Source of the DNA: JAAYCI01 sp964369525
GTDB lineage: Bacteria > Bacillota > Clostridia > Oscillospirales > Ruminococcaceae
Direction: 5' to 3'
Assembly: GCA_964369525.1 (NCBI GenBank)
Contig: CAYJEW010000035.1
Coordinates: 1 to 19,240 of the forward strand
DNA: 19,240 nucleotides
The position numbers and the translations under genes were made by a program. Positions within the stretch are counted from its first letter, which is position 1, and every line of letters begins with the position of its first letter. A model generated the notes under the pieces. That model ran no database searches. It saw only the letters and a program-made list of their open reading frames with translations, and had not been told where the DNA came from. Positions 7,088 to 15,200 of this stretch are shown here, piece after piece.

Positions 7088-8014
7088 ATGGCATCTTTCA
7101 CCGCACAAGACGTTAAAACGCTACGCGAGCAAACCGGCTGCGGCATGATGGACTGTAAAGCAGTTTTGGTAGAAGCCGATGGCGATATGGAAAAAGCAGC
7201 TGAACTGCTACGCGAAAAAGGCCTTGCTGCCGCAACCAAAAAAGCAGGCCGTATCGCATCTGAGGGCATGGTATATGCCGAGGCAGATATCGACGCTAAG
7301 GTTGGCGCAGTAATTGAAGTTAACAGCGAAACCGACTTCGTTGCTAAAAACGAGAGCTTCCAAGAGTTCGTAAAAGAACTGCTGGCCGCTATTATTCAGC
7401 ACAACCCCGCCGATGTAGATGCGCTTATGCAGGTTAAACTAAGCAGTGGTAACACTGTAGAGCAAGAGCTGCAAGAGAAAATTCTTGTTATTGGCGAAAA
7501 CCTTAAAATCCGCCGTTTCACTCGCTTTGGTGGCATCAACTGCGCTTATGTTCACAGCGGCGGCACCCACGGCGTGCTTGTTCGTTTCGACACCTCCGAC
7601 GATGTTGCCAAAAACCCCGGCTTTGCTGCCTTTAGCAAAGATATCGCAATGCACATCACCGTGTTTAGCCCACCATACATCAACCAATCCGATGTGCCTG
7701 CCGATGTTGTGGAAAAAGAAAAAGAAATTCTCACAGCACAGGCAATGCAGGACGAAAAACACAAAAATAAACCTGCAAATATTATCGAAAAAATGGTTGC
7801 AGGTCGTGTAGGCAAGTTCTTTGAAGAAAACTGCTTGCTAGACCAAAAATTTGTTCGCGATGACAAAATTACCGTTGGCCAGTATGTGCAACAGGCTGAA
7901 AAAGATTTTGGCGGCCCAATCAAAATCATGGAATTTGCTCGTTTTGAAAAAGGCGAAGGCCTTGAGAAAAAGAGCGAAGACTTCGCCGCAGAAGTTGCAG
8001 GCATGATTAAATAA
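7088..8014 (+). CDS. tsf: Translation elongation factor Ts
   Basis: A 308-residue EF-Ts, the guanine-nucleotide exchange factor that regenerates EF-Tu-GTP. The N-terminal UBA-like domain (about 1-55) reads VKTLREQTGCGMMDCKAVL. The TDFVAKN signature that inserts near the EF-Tu Mg2+ site is at residues 82-88. Two EF-Ts dimerisation-type subdomains follow, and the C-terminal segment contains FARFEKGEGLEKK. Length and domain order match the full-length bacterial form. AAGGAG lies 10 nt before the ATG. It is the second gene of the rpsB-tsf unit, closed by the terminator at 8037-8081. The usual next genes, pyrH and frr, are not here; an unrelated regulator follows. Confidence 0.98.
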   Translation: MASFTAQDVKTLREQTGCGMMDCKAVLVEADGDMEKAAELLREKGLAAATKKAGRIASEGMVYAEADIDAKVGAVIEVNSETDFVAKNESFQEFVKELLAAIIQHNPADVDALMQVKLSSGNTVEQELQEKILVIGENLKIRRFTRFGGINCAYVHSGGTHGVLVRFDTSDDVAKNPGFAAFSKDIAMHITVFSPPYINQSDVPADVVEKEKEILTAQAMQDEKHKNKPANIIEKMVAGRVGKFFEENCLLDQKFVRDDKITVGQYVQQAEKDFGGPIKIMEFARFEKGEGLEKKSEDFAAEVAGMIK

Positions 8015-8036
8015 TTTATATTTAATTTTATTCGAT

Positions 8037-8081
8037 AAAATTGAGCGGTTGATTTATTATGAATTTTCCGCTTAATTTTTT
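8037..8081 (+). terminator. Intrinsic terminator of rpsB-tsf
   Basis: A 12-bp stem (8037-8048 with 8068-8079; one G-T pair, core GAGCGG/CCGCTT) closes a 19-nt loop and continues into a T-run to 8081. It starts 22 bases after the tsf stop. Confidence 0.75.
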
Positions 8082-8146
8082 ACCTATTTTTAATAAGCTG
8101 CTAAAGTGCAAAAGTGCCACCATCAAACAAAGAATAGGGGATACGC

Positions 8147-8434
8147 ATGCTTAAACGCAACCAACATTCAGACGAGCTTTTTCGTGCCATTCTAGAGCTT
8201 AAAACTCTAGATGAATGTTACGACTTTTTTGAAGATTTGTGCACCATGAAAGAGCTAGCCGATATGTCGCAGCGCATTCAAGCCGCCCGTATGCTTTTAG
8301 ACGGCGCAACCTACGAACAGATAGTGAAAAAGGTAGAGATAAGCACCGCCACCATCAGCCGCATTAATCGCTGTATCCAGTATGGTAGCGGAGGCTACAA
8401 AACCATCCTCGCAAGAGCTGATGATAAAAAATAG
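8147..8434 (+). CDS. YerC/YecD-family TrpR-like DNA-binding protein
   Basis: A 95-residue all-helical protein with the TrpR fold, of the YerC/YecD family (TIGR02531) found in Firmicutes. The stretch from TMKELADMSQRIQAARMLLDG (33-53) into YEQIVKKVEISTATISRINR (56-75) matches the TrpR core and helix-turn-helix: a KELADMSQR turn, then recognition helix STATISRIN. Unlike E. coli TrpR there is no evidence that it senses tryptophan, and no trp gene is nearby; the target is unknown. AGGGG lies 6 nt before the ATG. The gene stands alone between two terminators, so either a weak promoter I could not identify lies in 8082-8146 or it depends on read-through from tsf. A tandem AAAGTGCA/AAAGTGCC at 8103-8118 lies just upstream. 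Confidence 0.85.
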   Translation: MLKRNQHSDELFRAILELKTLDECYDFFEDLCTMKELADMSQRIQAARMLLDGATYEQIVKKVEISTATISRINRCIQYGSGGYKTILARADDKK

Positions 8435-8452
8435 CACATTACTTAGTGCCCT

Positions 8453-8482
8453 GCGGCTACCCATGCGGTAGCCGCTTTTTTT
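8453..8482 (+). terminator. Intrinsic terminator of yerC
   Basis: A perfect 9-bp GC-rich stem (8453-8461 with 8467-8475), 5-nt loop, followed directly by seven T (8476-8482). It begins 18 bases after the yerC stop and separates this gene from the hprK promoter. Confidence 0.93.
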
Positions 8483-8565
8483 GCCATAAGTTAAATTATA
8501 TAAAATACATTTTAATACACAAAAAATCAAAATAAAATAGCGTCAAAACCCACTATCACAACACA

Positions 8566-8594
8566 TTGAATTAGCCCCAAAAATCGTATATAAT
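8566..8594 (+). promoter_or_regulatory. Sigma-A-type promoter of the hprK operon
   Basis: TTGAAT (8566-8571) and a perfect TATAAT (8589-8594) are 17 nt apart, the same boxes and spacing as at 1521-1549. Transcription should start near 8601, about 40 bases before the hprK ATG. The rest of 8483-8640 is AT-rich with no other feature that I can see. Confidence 0.75.
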
Positions 8595-8627
8595 AAAATA
8601 GTATATGCAACACATGCCTATGTTTTG

Positions 8628-8635
8628 AAAGGTGG
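8628..8635 (+). promoter_or_regulatory. Ribosome-binding site deciding the hprK start
   Basis: AAAGGTGG ends 5 nt before ATG at 8641. The in-frame GTG at 8632 lies inside this site and so cannot be the start. This shortens the longest open frame by three residues. Confidence 0.75.
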
Positions 8636-8640
8636 CTCTC

Positions 8641-9621
8641 ATGTCAAATTTTTCGGTATCGCTGGCACAAATTGCAGAAGATTTACACCTAAACCTTATA
8701 TCCACCCAAACAAACCTTGAAGAATTTATTATAATCAGCCCCGAAATAAACCGCCCTGGGCTTTTTTTGGCAGGCTACCAAGCCTATTTTGCCGAAAACA
8801 GGGTACAGATACTAGGCAATGCCGAGATGGGCTACCTGCGCAGCCTCGAAGAAGATAAACGGCGTGAACGCTTGGAAGCTTTATTTGCCATGTGCCCGCC
8901 CACAATTATCATCACCCGCAATGCTGAACCTTTTAGCGAAATCATAGAGCTGTCAAGCCACTACAATGTGCCTGTGTTCACCTCGCCACTACCATCATCA
9001 AGCGTGATGAATAACGTTATATCGCTATTAAGTGTAGAACTTGCACAGCGTGCTACCCGCCATGGTGTATTGGTAGAGGTGTATGGCGAGGGCATCTTAA
9101 TTTTGGGCGATTCGGGTGTTGGCAAAAGCGAAGCGGCGGTAGAGCTGCTAAAACGTGGCCACCGCCTTATTGCAGACGACGCCGTAGAGCTTCGCCGCGT
9201 GTCCGACCGCACAATAGTTGGCCAGTCGCCAGAGAATATCCGCCATTTTATGGAGCTTCGCGGTATTGGTATCATCAACATAGCGCGCATTTTTGGTGCA
9301 GGTGCTGTTAAAAAAAGCGAAAAAATATCGCTTGTTGCCGTGCTGGAGCCATGGGATAAAAGCAAAAACTACAACCGCACAGGCCTAGAAAAAAACACCA
9401 TGGACATCATGGGCGTAAAGATACCGCTTACTGTAATACCTGTAATGCCCGGACGTAACCTTGCGGTTATCTTCGAGATAGCCGCCATAAACAACCGCCA
9501 AAAAACCATGGGATACAACGCCGCAAAAGAACTTTTATCCCAGCTGGGCATACAGGACGACATAGAAACCGGCATTAACTCTGTGCTGATAGAAGACGAC
9601 TGCGAGGAAAAATTAACATAA
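8641..9621 (+). CDS. hprK: HPr kinase/phosphorylase
   Basis: A 326-residue bifunctional enzyme that phosphorylates Ser46 of HPr at high ATP and fructose-1,6-bisphosphate, and removes the phosphate at high Pi. It controls carbon catabolite repression and PTS uptake. The N-terminal domain (about 1-130) is the variable regulatory part. The catalytic domain holds RHG with His141, the P-loop GDSGVGKS (156-163), LIADDAVE with Asp179/Asp180, the HprK signature MELRGIGIINI (204-214), and the allosteric-loop motif PVMPGRNLAVI (267-277). Length is close to the family norm of about 310. ATG at 8641 is chosen over GTG at 8632 from the ribosome-binding site. It opens a run of tightly spaced genes, with PHP starting 2 nt after its stop. 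No ptsH or crh gene lies in the window. Its activator fructose-1,6-bisphosphate is the product of PfkA, encoded further down. Confidence 0.97.
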   Translation: MSNFSVSLAQIAEDLHLNLISTQTNLEEFIIISPEINRPGLFLAGYQAYFAENRVQILGNAEMGYLRSLEEDKRRERLEALFAMCPPTIIITRNAEPFSEIIELSSHYNVPVFTSPLPSSSVMNNVISLLSVELAQRATRHGVLVEVYGEGILILGDSGVGKSEAAVELLKRGHRLIADDAVELRRVSDRTIVGQSPENIRHFMELRGIGIINIARIFGAGAVKKSEKISLVAVLEPWDKSKNYNRTGLEKNTMDIMGVKIPLTVIPVMPGRNLAVIFEIAAINNRQKTMGYNAAKELLSQLGIQDDIETGINSVLIEDDCEEKLT

Positions 9622-9623
9622 AC

Positions 9624-10355
9624 ATGATAAAAATCATAGCAGACCTTCATACCCACACAGTGGCATCCGGCCACGCTAAAGGCACGCTGCAAGAAATGAT
9701 GCAAAAAGCCAAAAGTCTTGGCCATAGCGCTATAGCCATAACCGACCATTCTATAGCCATGTCGGGCGCAAAACATCCATGGAACTTTCACAACTTCTCA
9801 GATATACCAAACATACAGCCCGACGGCTTTATCCTCCTAAAAGGTATAGAAGCCAACATTGTATACCCAGACGGTAGCCTAGACCTATCTTCGCAAGACC
9901 TCTCAAGATTTAATTGGGTAATTGCCTCTCTGCACAGCTCCTGCTTTTTCTGGCCCATGAACGCTGAGCAATGTACCGATATATGGCTAGCTGTTGCGCA
10001 AAACCCTGTTGTACATATGATAGGCCACCCCGAAACAAAAGAATTTATGTTCGACTACGAGCGAGCTGTGCCGGAGTTTACAAAACACAATAAAGTTGTT
10101 GAAATGAACGCAGGCTCGGCACTCTCTCGCCCTAACAATGAACACAACCTTAAAAATCTTGCGTTAATATGCAAAAAACACAATACTAAAATAGCCGTCA
10201 CCACCGACGCCCACACAACCGAAGAGATGGGCCAAGAACAGGCGGTTATTCAAATGTTGCAGCAGATAAACTACCCGCAAGAGCTTATTATAAATTCCTC
10301 CACAGAAAATCTGCTAAACCACCTTAATAGTAAAGGTGAAACACTTTACTATTAA
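9624..10355 (+). CDS. PHP-domain phosphoesterase (YcdX-like)
   Basis: A 243-residue stand-alone PHP domain protein, a trinuclear-metal phosphatase fold like E. coli YcdX. The ligand set appears complete: ADLHTHT with His9 and His11, His17, ITDH with His42, GIEANI with Glu76, ASLH with His104, IGHPE with His135, and TTDAH with Asp195 and His197. Phosphatase activity on a small phosphoester is likely; the substrate is unknown. PHP proteins sit next to hprK and murB in many Clostridia, which suggests a metabolic or cell-wall link without proving one. Only 2 nt separate it from hprK and there is no good ribosome-binding site at a normal distance, so translation is probably coupled to hprK. A 64-nt AT-rich gap to murB follows, with no terminator. 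Confidence 0.88.
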   Translation: MIKIIADLHTHTVASGHAKGTLQEMMQKAKSLGHSAIAITDHSIAMSGAKHPWNFHNFSDIPNIQPDGFILLKGIEANIVYPDGSLDLSSQDLSRFNWVIASLHSSCFFWPMNAEQCTDIWLAVAQNPVVHMIGHPETKEFMFDYERAVPEFTKHNKVVEMNAGSALSRPNNEHNLKNLALICKKHNTKIAVTTDAHTTEEMGQEQAVIQMLQQINYPQELIINSSTENLLNHLNSKGETLYY

Positions 10356-10419
10356 TATGTACGTAATATCGATTAAATAAATCTTATATAATTATCAAAT
10401 AATGAGGTAAGCCATATAT

Positions 10420-11360
10420 ATGCAACCCAAAAACATCATAGCCGTAAAACAAATTTTACAACAATTAAACATACCGCTGTGCGAAAATGAGCCAATGGCC
10501 AAACACACCAGCTTTAAAATCGGTGGTCCTGCTGCACTGTTTTGCACCCCCACAAACGAACAACAAGTCCTGCAGTCGCTACAGGCGGCGGCCCAACACA
10601 ACCTGCCGTACCTNNNNNNNNNNTAATGCGGGGCAAAGGTAGCAACCTACTTTTTTGTGATGGCGGCTACCAAGGGCTTATAATCCATATCACAAAAGCG
10701 CTCGCAGATGTTACGGTACAAAACAACACCATCACAGCGGCCGCAGGCGCAGAGCTTGCTAATGTATGCAAAACCGCAGTACACCACAATTTAGCAGGGC
10801 TGGAGTTTGCCTATGGCATCCCGGGTAGTGTTGGCGGCGCGGTATATATGAACGCCGGCGCATATGGTAGCGAGATGCGTGACGTTCTGCGCTCTGTGCG
10901 CTACATTAACGAGCAGCTACAAATTGTAGAGCTTGCGGCAGAACAGTTAAAGCTTAGCTATAGGCATTCAATATTTCACGAAAAACCGTGGTATATCCTC
11001 TCAGCCACCTTCGAGCTAAAACCTGGCAACGCACAAGACATAAAAACTGAAATGGACGGATACATGCAGCAACGCCTGTCAAAACAGCCGCTAAACCTGC
11101 CCAGCGCAGGCAGTGCATTCAAACGGCCCGAGGGCGCTTTTGCCGGCGCTCTTATAGACCAGTGTGGCCTTAGAGGCTACCGCATAGGCGATGCCGCCGT
11201 TAGCGAAAAACACTGCGGCTTTATTGTAAACCTAGGCGCCGCCACCTGCGAGCAGGTATTGCAACTAGCAGAGCATGTAACGCAAACCGTAAAGCAAAAC
11301 ACAGGCTATAATCTTGAAAAAGAGATATGCGTTGTGTCTTCTGATGGCAAAAAAGGATAA
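10420..11360 (+). CDS. murB: UDP-N-acetylenolpyruvoylglucosamine reductase, interrupted by a sequence gap
   Basis: MurB reduces UDP-GlcNAc-enolpyruvate to UDP-MurNAc with FAD and NADPH, the second committed step of peptidoglycan synthesis. The N-terminal part has KHTSFKIGGPA. After the gap come GKGSNLLF, the FAD-binding YGIPGSVGGAVYMNAGAYG, SYRHSIF, SAGSAFKRP carrying the catalytic Ser of the GS-x-F motif, and a C-terminal EICVV with the catalytic Glu. The short form and SYRHS point to a type II MurB. A run of 10 N (10614-10623) splits it, and taken literally the 10 bases put the two halves in different frames. The flanking residues fit a continuous protein, so I treat it as one intact gene, not a pseudogene. 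A GAGG site lies 12 nt before the ATG. whiA starts 5 nt after the stop. Confidence 0.93.
10614..10623. other. Run of 10 N: assembly gap inside murB
   Basis: Ten N replace the codons between NLPYL and MRGKGSN. The upstream frame ends in two spare bases (ct) and the downstream frame needs two leading bases (ta), so the true insert must be 2 modulo 3, which 10 is not. The number is therefore a placeholder. A one-base overlap of the two sides (tac-cta-atg) would give a MurB of normal spacing. Confidence 0.95.
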
Positions 11361-11365
11361 TACGC

Positions 11366-12259
11366 ATGAGCTTTTCGCAAGAGATAAAAAAAGAGATAGT
11401 AAGCAATCAACTCACAGCCGATTGTTGTATTACTGCGGCCTGCTACGGCGTTGCGCTGTTTGGCAGATATTTTGGCGCTAAAGGCGTTGCGCTACATACA
11501 GAGCAGGCCTATATTGCCCAGTGGGTAAAATCTCTTTACACGCAGGCCGGTATCTCCGGCAAGGTGTTTGTGCGTGGCGAGAGCGCCAAAACCTACGAGT
11601 TCTCGGTACAAGATGTGTTTGAAACCGAAAAAATGCTGGCCATGTTTTCCCACAGTGGCGACGAGCCGGCCCTGCGCCTAAAAACCGAAAATATAAGCTG
11701 TAGCGGATGTTTTTCTGCATTTGTGGGTGCGGCTTTTTTGTGTTGTGGTACTGTGCCAAACCCCGAGGGCGGCTATATGATGGAGTTTGTATCCCCCAGA
11801 TACCGCCTAATGCACGACTTTGAACAGCTCTTCTCCTCCCACAACTTCTCCCCAAAACTCACCCGCCGCAAAGGCGCAAACGTCGTCTATTTTAAAGCCA
11901 GCGAACAGATAGAAGACCTTCTCACAACTATGGGCGCACCCAAAGCCGCACTGGAAATTATGAACATGAAGGTCTATAAAGACTTTCGCAACCGCGCAAA
12001 TCGCATTACCAACTGCGAAACCGCCAACATAGACAAAATTGTCAACGCAAACCGCCAAACACTCGAAGCAATTCAAAAGCTAGAGCGTAGCGGCATACTA
12101 CAAACCCTGCCACAGCCACTGCAACAGGCGGCAATACTGCGCAAACAAAACCCAGACCTATCACTGGCAGAGCTTGTAGAGCATAGCCCCGAGCCGGTAA
12201 GCAAAAGCGGCCTAAGCCACCGCTATAAAAAAATACGAGAAAAAGCTGAAAATATCTAA
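11366..12259 (+). CDS. whiA: DNA-binding protein WhiA
   Basis: A 297-residue WhiA (DUF199), a regulator named for its role in Streptomyces sporulation and found to affect cell division and chromosome segregation in Bacillus. It starts with MSFSQEIKKEI, as usual for Firmicutes. The N-terminal two-thirds form the degenerate LAGLIDADG homing-endonuclease-like fold, including CSGCFSAFVGAAFLCCGTV (near residues 111-129). RANRITNCETANIDKIV (near 211-227) links to the C-terminal sigma-70-region-4-like helix-turn-helix, which contains PDLSLAELVE and SKSGLSHRYKKI. AAGGA lies 8 nt before the ATG, inside the end of murB. In most Clostridia and Bacilli rapZ and yvcK sit directly upstream; here murB is the immediate neighbour. 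dnaE follows after 30 nt. Confidence 0.96.
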   Translation: MSFSQEIKKEIVSNQLTADCCITAACYGVALFGRYFGAKGVALHTEQAYIAQWVKSLYTQAGISGKVFVRGESAKTYEFSVQDVFETEKMLAMFSHSGDEPALRLKTENISCSGCFSAFVGAAFLCCGTVPNPEGGYMMEFVSPRYRLMHDFEQLFSSHNFSPKLTRRKGANVVYFKASEQIEDLLTTMGAPKAALEIMNMKVYKDFRNRANRITNCETANIDKIVNANRQTLEAIQKLERSGILQTLPQPLQQAAILRKQNPDLSLAELVEHSPEPVSKSGLSHRYKKIREKAENI

Positions 12260-12289
12260 AATAAATGCCCTTCACTCACAAGGAACATC

Positions 12290-15200
12290 ATGCAACAACA
12301 GCAACAACGCCAGTTCACCCACCTACACCTGCATACAGAGTATAGCCTGCTAGACGGCGCCTGCCGTATAGACGGGCTTATGTCTCGTTTACAGCAGCTG
12401 GGGCAAACCGCTGTTGCCATCACCGACCACGGCGCAATGTATGGCTGTGTCGATTTTTATAAAGCCGCTAAAAAAGCAGGAATAAAACCTATAATTGGCT
12501 GTGAGGTATATGTTGCCACACGTAGCCGCTTTGATAAGGTAAGCCATATCGACGGCAATAACCACCTTGTTCTGCTATGCAAAAACGAAACAGGCTACCA
12601 AAACCTTATTCAAATGGTATCGCAGGGTTTCACCGAGGGCTTTTACACAAAACCCAGGGTAGACAAAGAGCTGCTCCAGCGCCATAGCGAAGGGCTGGTA
12701 TGTCTTTCTGCATGCCTTGCCGGCGAGATACCGCAGGCGATATTGTCAGGCGATATGCAGCGTGCCGAAACTACAGCGCAGTGGTACCAAGAAGTATTTG
12801 GCAAAGACGATTTTTATATCGAAATCCAAAACCATAACCTGCAAGACCAGCTCACAGCACTTGCTGGGCTGGTGCGCCTTGCACAAAAACTAGACATCCC
12901 GCTTGTTGCCACCAACGACGCCCACTACCTCACCCGAGACGACAGCCGCATGCAACAGGTGCTTATCTGCATACAAACCGGCAAAACGGTTAACGACGAT
13001 AACAAGCTGGAGTTTGGCACGGATGAATTTTATGTAAAAAGCACAAGCGAGATGTACGAGCTGTTTGCTCAGTATCCGCAGGCGTGCGAAAATACAAATA
13101 AAATAGCCGAAAAATGCAATTTTAATTACGAATTCGGTGTCACAAAACTGCCGGCCTTTACTGCGCCAAACGGCCAAGACAATACGCAGTATTTCCGCGA
13201 GCTTTGCCAAGAGGGCCTGCATAAACACTACGGCCAAACCCCCGACCCACAAACAATTGAACGCTTAAACTTCGAGATAGACGTCATCAGCCGCATGGGA
13301 TATATAAACTATTATCTCATTGTGGCCGACTTTATTCGCTATGCCCGCAGCCGTGGCATTCCGGTGGGGCCGGGCAGGGGTAGCGGCGCAGGTAGCATAG
13401 CCGCTTATTGTGTGGGCATCACCGATATAGACCCCATCCGCTACGGCCTGCTGTTCGAACGCTTTTTAAATCCAGAGCGTATCTCTATGCCCGATTTTGA
13501 TATCGATTTTTGCTACGAGCGCCGCAGTGAGGTTATAGACTATGTTGTGCAAAAATACGGCGCCGACCATGTAGCTCAGATAATCACCTTCGGCACGCTT
13601 GCCGCCCGCGCCGCAATTAGAGACGTAGGCCGTGCGCTGGATATCCCATACCAAAAGGTAGACACCATAGCAAAAATGGTGCCGATGGAGCTTAAAATGA
13701 CGCTGGAGCGTGCGCTAAAGGTTGCACGCCCACTGGCCGACGCATATAAAACCGACCCTCAGGTTGCCGAACTTTTAAACATGGCGCAAAAACTTGAGGG
13801 CATGCCTCGCAATGCCTCCACCCATGCGGCAGGCGTTGTTATAACCCCGCAGGCCACCAGCAAATATGTACCACTAGCCAACGGTAACGATGCCGTTGTA
13901 ACCCAGTTTGCCATGGGAATAATAGAAGAACTTGGCCTTTTAAAGATGGACTTTTTAGGCCTGCGCACCCTCACGGTAATCTCCGACGCCGAAAAGATGA
14001 TCCAACAGCACACGCCAGGCTTTTCCATAAGCGCACTGCCGTATGATGATGCCGAGGTATACAGCCTTTTGTCCCGCGGCGAAACAGAAGGCATATTTCA
14101 GCTGGAGTCTGCCGGCATGCGCCAAACACTGGTAGGCCTAAAACCACGCACATTCGAAGATATTATAGCCCTCATTTCACTGTACCGCCCCGGCCCGATG
14201 GACTCTATACCAACCTACATCAAAAACCGCCACAACCCAAACCTCATAAGCTATAAAACACCACAACTTGCCCCCATACTCGACGTTACCTACGGCTGTG
14301 TAGTCTACCAAGAGCAGGTTATGGAAATCTGCCGCAAACTGGCAGGCTTTAGCTACGGCCAGGCAGACCTAGTGCGCAGAGCCATGAGCAAGAAAAAACA
14401 TGATGTAATGGAAAAAGAGCGTGAGCATTTTATTTATGGCAATAAGCAACAAGGCCAAGAATGCCCGGGCTGTGTAGCAGGGGGCATCTCTGCCGATGTA
14501 GCAAATACAATATTCGACGAACTAACAAGCTTTGCCTCCTACGCTTTTAATAAATCCCATGCGGCGGCTTATGCCGTGGTTGCCTACCAAACAGCCTATC
14601 TCAAATGCCACTACCCAAAAGAATTTATGGCGGCTCTGCTCACCAGCGTGCTAGACTCCACCGGCAAAATCATCACATATATCAGCGAATGCCAGCGCCT
14701 TGGCATCCGCGTACTGCCGCCAGACATCAACGTCAGCAACGCCGGCTTTACTGTGCAAGGCAACGATATCCGCTACGGCCTGTCTGCCCTAAAAAATGTG
14801 GGACACAACCTTATAAACACAGTCGTAATGCGCCGCCAGCAACAAGGCAACTTTAGCTCGCTATACGACTTTTGCTCTAAACTCACAGGCACCGAGCTAA
14901 ACCGCAGGGCAGTGGAAAGCTTTGTAAAGAGCGGCTCTTTTGATTTAATAGAACAAAACCGCCACTCCATGATGCTCTCTATTGAGGGTATTCTTAAAAG
15001 CATAGAGTCTAGCCGCCGCAAAAACTTAGAAGGGCAGGTAAGCCTGTTTGAGTCGGCCGAAAATTCCACACAAAGCGCAGACTACCATATGCCACAGGTG
15101 CAAGAATATCCTAAAGACACCCTGCTACAACAAGAAAAAGAGGTTAGCGGCCTATATCTTTCAGGCCATCCATTGCAACAATACCAGCCACAGATAGATA

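Noticed and set aside
10542..10628. Open frame from 10542 reading through the N-run into the C-terminal half of murB, with a separate N-terminal ORF at 10420-10626
   Set aside because: The upstream part of this frame is out of frame with the recognisable MurB N-terminus, and the Ns are not real sequence. One murB with a gap explains both.
12290..12313. CAA/CAG run at the start of dnaE as a possible slippage or phase-variation tract
   Set aside because: Five Gln codons in two synonymous forms; the tract is short and a length change of one unit would not shift the frame.
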